Assembly (NCBI RefSeq): GCF_004006015.1
Contig: NZ_CP034766.1
Coordinates: forward strand, 186,001 to 250,000
From: Rhodococcus sp. X156
GTDB lineage: Bacteria; Actinomycetota; Actinomycetes; Mycobacteriales; Mycobacteriaceae
Direction of reading: 5' to 3'
DNA length: 64,000 nt
In this document: positions 59,755 to 64,000 of the stretch, one piece after another
Position numbering within the stretch: the stretch's first letter is position 1
How the letters are laid out: each line of letters begins with the position of its first letter
Program-made: the position numbers and the translations under genes
Notes under the pieces: generated by a model
What the model was told of the DNA's origin: nothing
Database searches by the model: none
The model's input: the letters and a program-made list of their open reading frames with translations, nothing else

Positions 59755-61173
59755 CTACTTCCTCCGCACAGCCTTCGCGTAAAGGTCGAGCAGCCTTGAC
59801 TCGGGGTCGTAGCGCCGCTTGAGCGCCTGGTAGGTGCTGTCGCCGTAGAGCTCGGCGAACGTCTCTGGGGTGTAGTAGGAGTCGGAGTACAACGACTTGT
59901 GGCCGTCGAACTCGGTGACGATCTCCTCGATCTTGCGGTTCGTCGCGCCCTCCGGCCCGGCCGGATCCACCGGGACGGACGACCAGAAGCCCACGTTGAC
60001 GTACGTCCGGCCCGGGTGCAACGGGTACAGCGGCCAGGTGCGCCGGCCGGCCTCGGTGCCGGTGGCCCCAGCGACCTCGCGCAGCCGCAGCGGGCACAGC
60101 CACAGCGGCTCGATGGGGATGGTGTCCAGGAACCACCGCAGGAAGTCCGCCGTGCGCTCGATGGGTACCTCGACGTCCTGCACCACGCGCTCGCGCGGGG
60201 GCCGGCCCTTGCGGGCCTCCAGCCGGTCGGCCACGTCGTACTTGTGGTCCAGCGCGATCAGCTTCCAGTAGAAGGAGCTGCGCAGCAGTCGCTTGGGCCA
60301 GAAGCGGCGGATCGTGGGGTTCTGCGCCCCGAACGCGCGGGAGCACCAGAACCAGTCGGTGTCCCAGCGCCACAGGTAGTCGTGGATGGTCAGCCGGTCG
60401 GTGCTGCGCTGCTGGAGGGAGCGGTAGTAGATGTCCCGGCCGGTGTAGTCGCTGACCGGACCCGGCTCGGCGGTGAGGGTGCCCAGGGTCAGGTAGCTCT
60501 CCGCGGCGGTGAAGACCACCCCGTCGAGGTAGTCCACCCGCACGCCCTCGTGCTCCCCGGCGGAGGCGATGGCGTCCATCTGCTGCTGCAGCTGGTCGAG
60601 GTCGTGCAAGCGCAGGTGCCGCAGCGCCACGTAGGGCTGCACCGGCTCCAGCTCGATGCGCAGCCGGGTGCAGTAGCCGAGCGTGCCGTAGGAGTTGGGG
60701 AAGCCGTGGAAGAGGTCGGCGTGCTCGCCGTCGGGCGTCACGGTGAGCACCTCACCCGCACCGGTGAGGATGTCCATCTCCAGCACCGACTCGTGCGGCA
60801 GCCCGTTGCGGAAGCTGGTCGACTCGATGCCCAGCCCGGTGACCGCCCCGCCCAGGGTGATCGTCTTCAGCTGTGGCACCACCAGCGGAGCCAGCCCGTG
60901 CGGGAGGGTCGCGGCGACCAGGTCCTCGTAGGTGCACATGCCGGCGACGTCGGCGGTGCGGTTCACCGGGTCGACGCGCAGGACGCCGGTGAGCCCGGAG
61001 ACGTCGAGCCCAGGGGCGTTGGCAGCAGCCCGGGCGCGGAAGAGGTTGGAGGTCTTCTTGGCCAGGCGCACAGTGGCATCGCGAGGAATGGCCCGGTAGG
61101 AGGCGATCAGCTGCCGCACGGCGGCGTCGTGGCCGGCGGTGTCTCCCGTGGCGGCGGGCACAGGCGTTTGCAC
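59755..61173 (-). CDS. FAD-binding oxidoreductase of the methyl-branched lipid pair (TmsA/BfaA/Rv3719-like)
   Basis: A 472-residue flavoprotein with a VAO-type FAD domain: LRVDPVNRTADVAGMCTYEDLVAATLPHGL and KTITLGGAVTGLGIESTSFRNGL, and a long DprE1/DIMINUTO-like C-terminal domain. In tuberculostearate synthesis the partner reduces the 10-methylene intermediate using NADPH. The gene is first in an operon with the methyltransferase and S9 peptidase. The GTG at 61173 follows TAACCT (61186-61181) by seven bases, marking a leaderless transcript. Confidence 0.8.
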   Translation of the reverse strand: MQTPVPAATGDTAGHDAAVRQLIASYRAIPRDATVRLAKKTSNLFRARAAANAPGLDVSGLTGVLRVDPVNRTADVAGMCTYEDLVAATLPHGLAPLVVPQLKTITLGGAVTGLGIESTSFRNGLPHESVLEMDILTGAGEVLTVTPDGEHADLFHGFPNSYGTLGYCTRLRIELEPVQPYVALRHLRLHDLDQLQQQMDAIASAGEHEGVRVDYLDGVVFTAAESYLTLGTLTAEPGPVSDYTGRDIYYRSLQQRSTDRLTIHDYLWRWDTDWFWCSRAFGAQNPTIRRFWPKRLLRSSFYWKLIALDHKYDVADRLEARKGRPPRERVVQDVEVPIERTADFLRWFLDTIPIEPLWLCPLRLREVAGATGTEAGRRTWPLYPLHPGRTYVNVGFWSSVPVDPAGPEGATNRKIEEIVTEFDGHKSLYSDSYYTPETFAELYGDSTYQALKRRYDPESRLLDLYAKAVRRK

Positions 61174-61364
61174 TCGTGTCAGGTTAGACCCGCACGGTGG
61201 TCCGGCGCATGTCTCGCGCCGGTGAGTCTCGACCCGCCACCGACGGCGGATGGCACTGCGCGGCCTGCTGCGGACTACCCTCGGGAACCGACAGCCGACC
61301 CCCCGCGCTGTCGGCACGAGTCCGGCCTGGACTCGCGTGCGTCTCACCGAGAGGACCTGAATCC

Positions 61365-61697
61365 GTGCAACCCGGTGGCCAGCCCGACATGCAGCAGCTG
61401 ATGCAGCAGGCACAGAAGATGCAGGAACAGCTCATGAGCGCCCAGGCCGAGCTGGCGCAGACGCAGATCACCGGCCAGGCCGGCGGCGGCCTGGTGACGG
61501 CGACGGTGACGGGCACTGGTGACGTGATCGCCCTCGGCATCGACCCCAAGGTGGTCGACCCCGAGGACGTGGAGACGCTGCAGGACCTGGTGATCGGTGC
61601 CATCGCCGACGCCAGCCAGAAGGCGCAGGAGAAGGCGGCCCAGCTGATGGGACCGCTGGCTGGTGGCGGCGGCGGGCTGGGCCTGCCGGGAATGTGA
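61365..61697 (+). CDS. ybaB: YbaB/EbfC nucleoid-associated protein
   Basis: A 110-residue DNA-binding protein: [24 protein letters not shown] followed by a [33 protein letters not shown] segment is diagnostic. It binds DNA as a dimer and is encoded just upstream of recR in most bacteria. GTG at 61365 has GAGAGGA upstream. TACCCT at 61276-61281 is a likely -10 box, with a leader of about 75 bases. Confidence 0.92.
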   Translation: MQPGGQPDMQQLMQQAQKMQEQLMSAQAELAQTQITGQAGGGLVTATVTGTGDVIALGIDPKVVDPEDVETLQDLVIGAIADASQKAQEKAAQLMGPLAGGGGGLGLPGM

Positions 61698-61710
61698 GTG
61701 CTCGACCCGA

Positions 61711-62319
61711 ATGTATGAAGGCCCGGTTCAGGACCTGATCGACGAGCTGGGCAGGTTGCCCGGCGTGGGCCCCAAGAGTGCGCAGCGCATCGCCTTCCAC
61801 CTGTTGACGGTGGAGCCGGCGGACATCGCGCGGCTGCAGGCTGCCCTGCAGAAGGTGCGCGACGGCGTCCAGTTCTGCGTGGTGTGCGGCACCGTCTCGG
61901 AGAAGGAGACCTGCCGCATCTGCGCCGACCTGCGCCGTGACCGCAGCATCATCTGCGTGGTGGAGGAGCCCAAGGACGTGCAGGCGGTGGAGCGCACCCG
62001 GGAGTTCCGGGGGCGCTACCACGTGCTGGGCGGGGCGCTGGACCCGATGTCGGGGGTGGGCCCCGACCAGCTGCGCATCCGGGAGCTGCTGGCCCGGCTG
62101 GGCAACCAGGAGGACGGCGTCGACGTCACCGAGGTGATCATCGCCACCGACCCCAACACCGAGGGCGAGGCCACCGCCACCTACCTGGTGCGGATGATGC
62201 GCGACTTCCCGGGACTGAGCGTCACCCGGCTGGCGTCCGGGCTGCCGATGGGTGGTGACCTGGAGTTCGCCGACGAGGTGACTCTGGGCCGGGCGCTGTC
62301 GGGTCGCCGGGCGATGTAG
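61711..62319 (+). CDS. recR: Recombination protein RecR
   Basis: A 202-residue recombination mediator. It has the helix-hairpin-helix [20 protein letters not shown], zinc finger C-x2-C...C-x2-C ([17 protein letters not shown]), a Toprim domain with [13 protein letters not shown] and [17 protein letters not shown], and a C-terminal Walker-B-like end. It works with RecF and RecO at gapped DNA. Start ATG at 61711 lies 13 bases after ybaB. Confidence 0.95.
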   Translation: MYEGPVQDLIDELGRLPGVGPKSAQRIAFHLLTVEPADIARLQAALQKVRDGVQFCVVCGTVSEKETCRICADLRRDRSIICVVEEPKDVQAVERTREFRGRYHVLGGALDPMSGVGPDQLRIRELLARLGNQEDGVDVTEVIIATDPNTEGEATATYLVRMMRDFPGLSVTRLASGLPMGGDLEFADEVTLGRALSGRRAM

Positions 62320-62514
62320 CCGCCGGGCGAGGCGGCTGCCGGGTCGGCTCACCCGGTGGCGGGGTGCTCCAGACATGGGTAGCGTTCGAATCTTGCTGGT
62401 GGGCCATGCTGAGGGTGCTCGACGGCCCTTTCGCGGTGGTTCGCCTGCAGCTGTGCGTACGCCCGCCCTGCACCCCCCGATGTCGCGGACACCGCGAGAT
62501 GGAGATGATCGCCT

Positions 62515-63138
62515 GTGAACGTCTCGAGCTTGGCACTCACTGCGCTGCGCCCGGCCTACACCGCCGTGCGCCTGCCGCTCACGCTGGTGCAGGAGCAGGT
62601 GATCGACCGGTTCGTGCCGGCCGGCGCCGAGCCGCGGGCCACCACCTCGCGCCTGCTGGGCACCGCTGACCAGCTGGTGGGCATGGTGCTGCAGGACGAG
62701 TCGTTGATCGAGCGTGGCACCCGCCTCAAGGGCGACGGCGAGAAGCCCGCCCCCGCCGACAAGCCCGCGCCCACCCTGCAGGACGCCGCGGCCAAGGCGG
62801 CGAGCGCCACCCTGCCCAAGGACGAGCCGCGCCCGGTCCCCACCGCCGAGCCGGTGAAGCCCGCCCCGCAGGTGCGTCCCGCGCCAGTGCTCGACCCGGA
62901 CGCCCTCACCGAGAAGATCGAGGCGGAGAACGCCCGCGCCGACGCCGCGGCCGCGCTCGAGGCGATCGACCTGGTGCCGGCCGCCCCCGGTGACGAGACC
63001 AGCCTGGTGAGCGAGCCTGCCGCGCCTGCCGCGCCTGCTGCGCCGGTGGACAAGGCCACCTTCGCCGAGCTGCAGAAGGAGAAGGCCGACCGTCAGATCG
63101 CCGCCGACGAGGCCGCGCGGAAGGCCCGCCAGAGCTAG
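62515..63138 (+). CDS. Ala/Pro/Lys-rich hypothetical protein
   Basis: A 207-residue protein. The first 70 residues are ordered and partly helical (ALRPAYTAVRLPLTLVQEQVIDRF, TTSRLLGTADQLVGMVLQDESLI). The rest is low complexity, rich in Ala, Pro, Lys and Glu, ending in a charged helix (FAELQKEKADRQIAADEAARKARQS). The GTG start has GGAGATG upstream. No known family is recognised. Confidence 0.5.
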   Translation: MNVSSLALTALRPAYTAVRLPLTLVQEQVIDRFVPAGAEPRATTSRLLGTADQLVGMVLQDESLIERGTRLKGDGEKPAPADKPAPTLQDAAAKAASATLPKDEPRPVPTAEPVKPAPQVRPAPVLDPDALTEKIEAENARADAAAALEAIDLVPAAPGDETSLVSEPAAPAAPAAPVDKATFAELQKEKADRQIAADEAARKARQS

Positions 63139-63163
63139 CCTGACCGCGCCACCCCCGACAGAC

Positions 63164-63198
63164 AGCTGACCCCCGGCGCGAGGCGCCGGGGGTCAGCT
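63164..63198. terminator. Bidirectional terminator before leuA
   Basis: 16-bp perfect stem (63164-63179 with 63183-63198) and a 3-base loop, between the convergent stops at 63138 and 63235. Confidence 0.85.
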
Positions 63199-63234
63199 CT
63201 GTCCTGTGCCGCTCGCGCGGGCGCGGTGGGTGGG

Positions 63235-64000
<766 letters not shown>

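Overview
The window comes from a very GC-rich actinobacterium, most likely a mycolic-acid-containing member of the Mycobacteriales (Rhodococcus/Nocardia/Mycobacterium relatives). Three lines support this. A secreted NlpC/P60 hydrolase carries LGFP repeats, typical of mycolata envelopes. A methyltransferase/FAD-reductase pair resembles the 10-methyl (tuberculostearic) fatty acid genes. Three gene blocks have the same local order as Mycobacterium tuberculosis: Rv2249c-Rv2252 (15.6-20.3 kb), Rv3752c-Rv3754 (22.4-24.5 kb) and Rv3722c-dnaX-Rv3720-Rv3719-ybaB-recR...leuA (53-64 kb). The species cannot be fixed from sequence alone. No IS element, prophage, CRISPR array or plasmid function was seen.

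1-14.6 kb: an accessory catabolic island. It holds a BMP-type nucleoside/small-molecule ABC importer (ATPase cut by the left edge, two permeases), a TauD-type dioxygenase, a single-chain P450-reductase-ferredoxin fusion, a zinc alcohol dehydrogenase and a divergent aldehyde dehydrogenase. Next come an acetamidase/formamidase, a two-domain extradiol-type dioxygenase, a degenerate M20-like protein, an IclR regulator, and a ferredoxin reductase/ferredoxin pair. Three intergenic regions of this island share a 12-base motif, so the island probably answers to one regulator, with the IclR protein the obvious candidate. Imported substrate would be oxidised, dehydrogenated and ring-cleaved, with an amide hydrolysed to ammonia; the substrate is unknown.

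14.9-30.3 kb: mostly conserved chromosome. It contains a DUF1275 membrane protein preceded by a tiny coupled leader ORF, and a lipid module (diacylglycerol kinase, AGPS-like flavoprotein, TetR, GlpD). It continues with a glycolipid-binding protein, an amidase-fold protein that has lost its catalytic triad, prephenate dehydrogenase, and TadA with its partner. A multi-pass membrane protein, a secreted alpha/beta hydrolase, a CsbD protein and tRNA-Ser(CGA) follow. A MarR/membrane-permease pair then faces each other across two perfect operators.

30.5-41.3 kb: a seven-gene operon encodes a complete peptide-type ABC importer interleaved with an isochorismatase-like amidohydrolase, a lactonase-like metallo-beta-lactamase and an isopenicillin-N-synthase-like oxygenase. 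It is followed on the other strand by a second DUF1275 protein and allophanate hydrolase. Together these suggest uptake and dismantling of a small amide or lactone compound as a nitrogen source.

41.4-52.7 kb: a DinB-like protein, an LLM flavin monooxygenase, small membrane proteins, a phosphodiesterase, a TetR/FAD-reductase/P450 unit, a PTH2-like protein, a pyruvate-oxidase-like ThDP enzyme and the LGFP/NlpC cell-wall hydrolase with a possible c-di-AMP riboswitch leader.

52.7-64 kb: core genes. These are tRNA-Ser(GGA), the SRP RNA, an AspC-type aminotransferase, dnaX, an S9 peptidase in operon with the methyl-branched lipid pair, ybaB, recR, an Ala/Pro-rich protein, and leuA cut by the right edge. 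Seven genes show a TANNNT box 6-7 bases before the start codon, indicating frequent leaderless transcripts.
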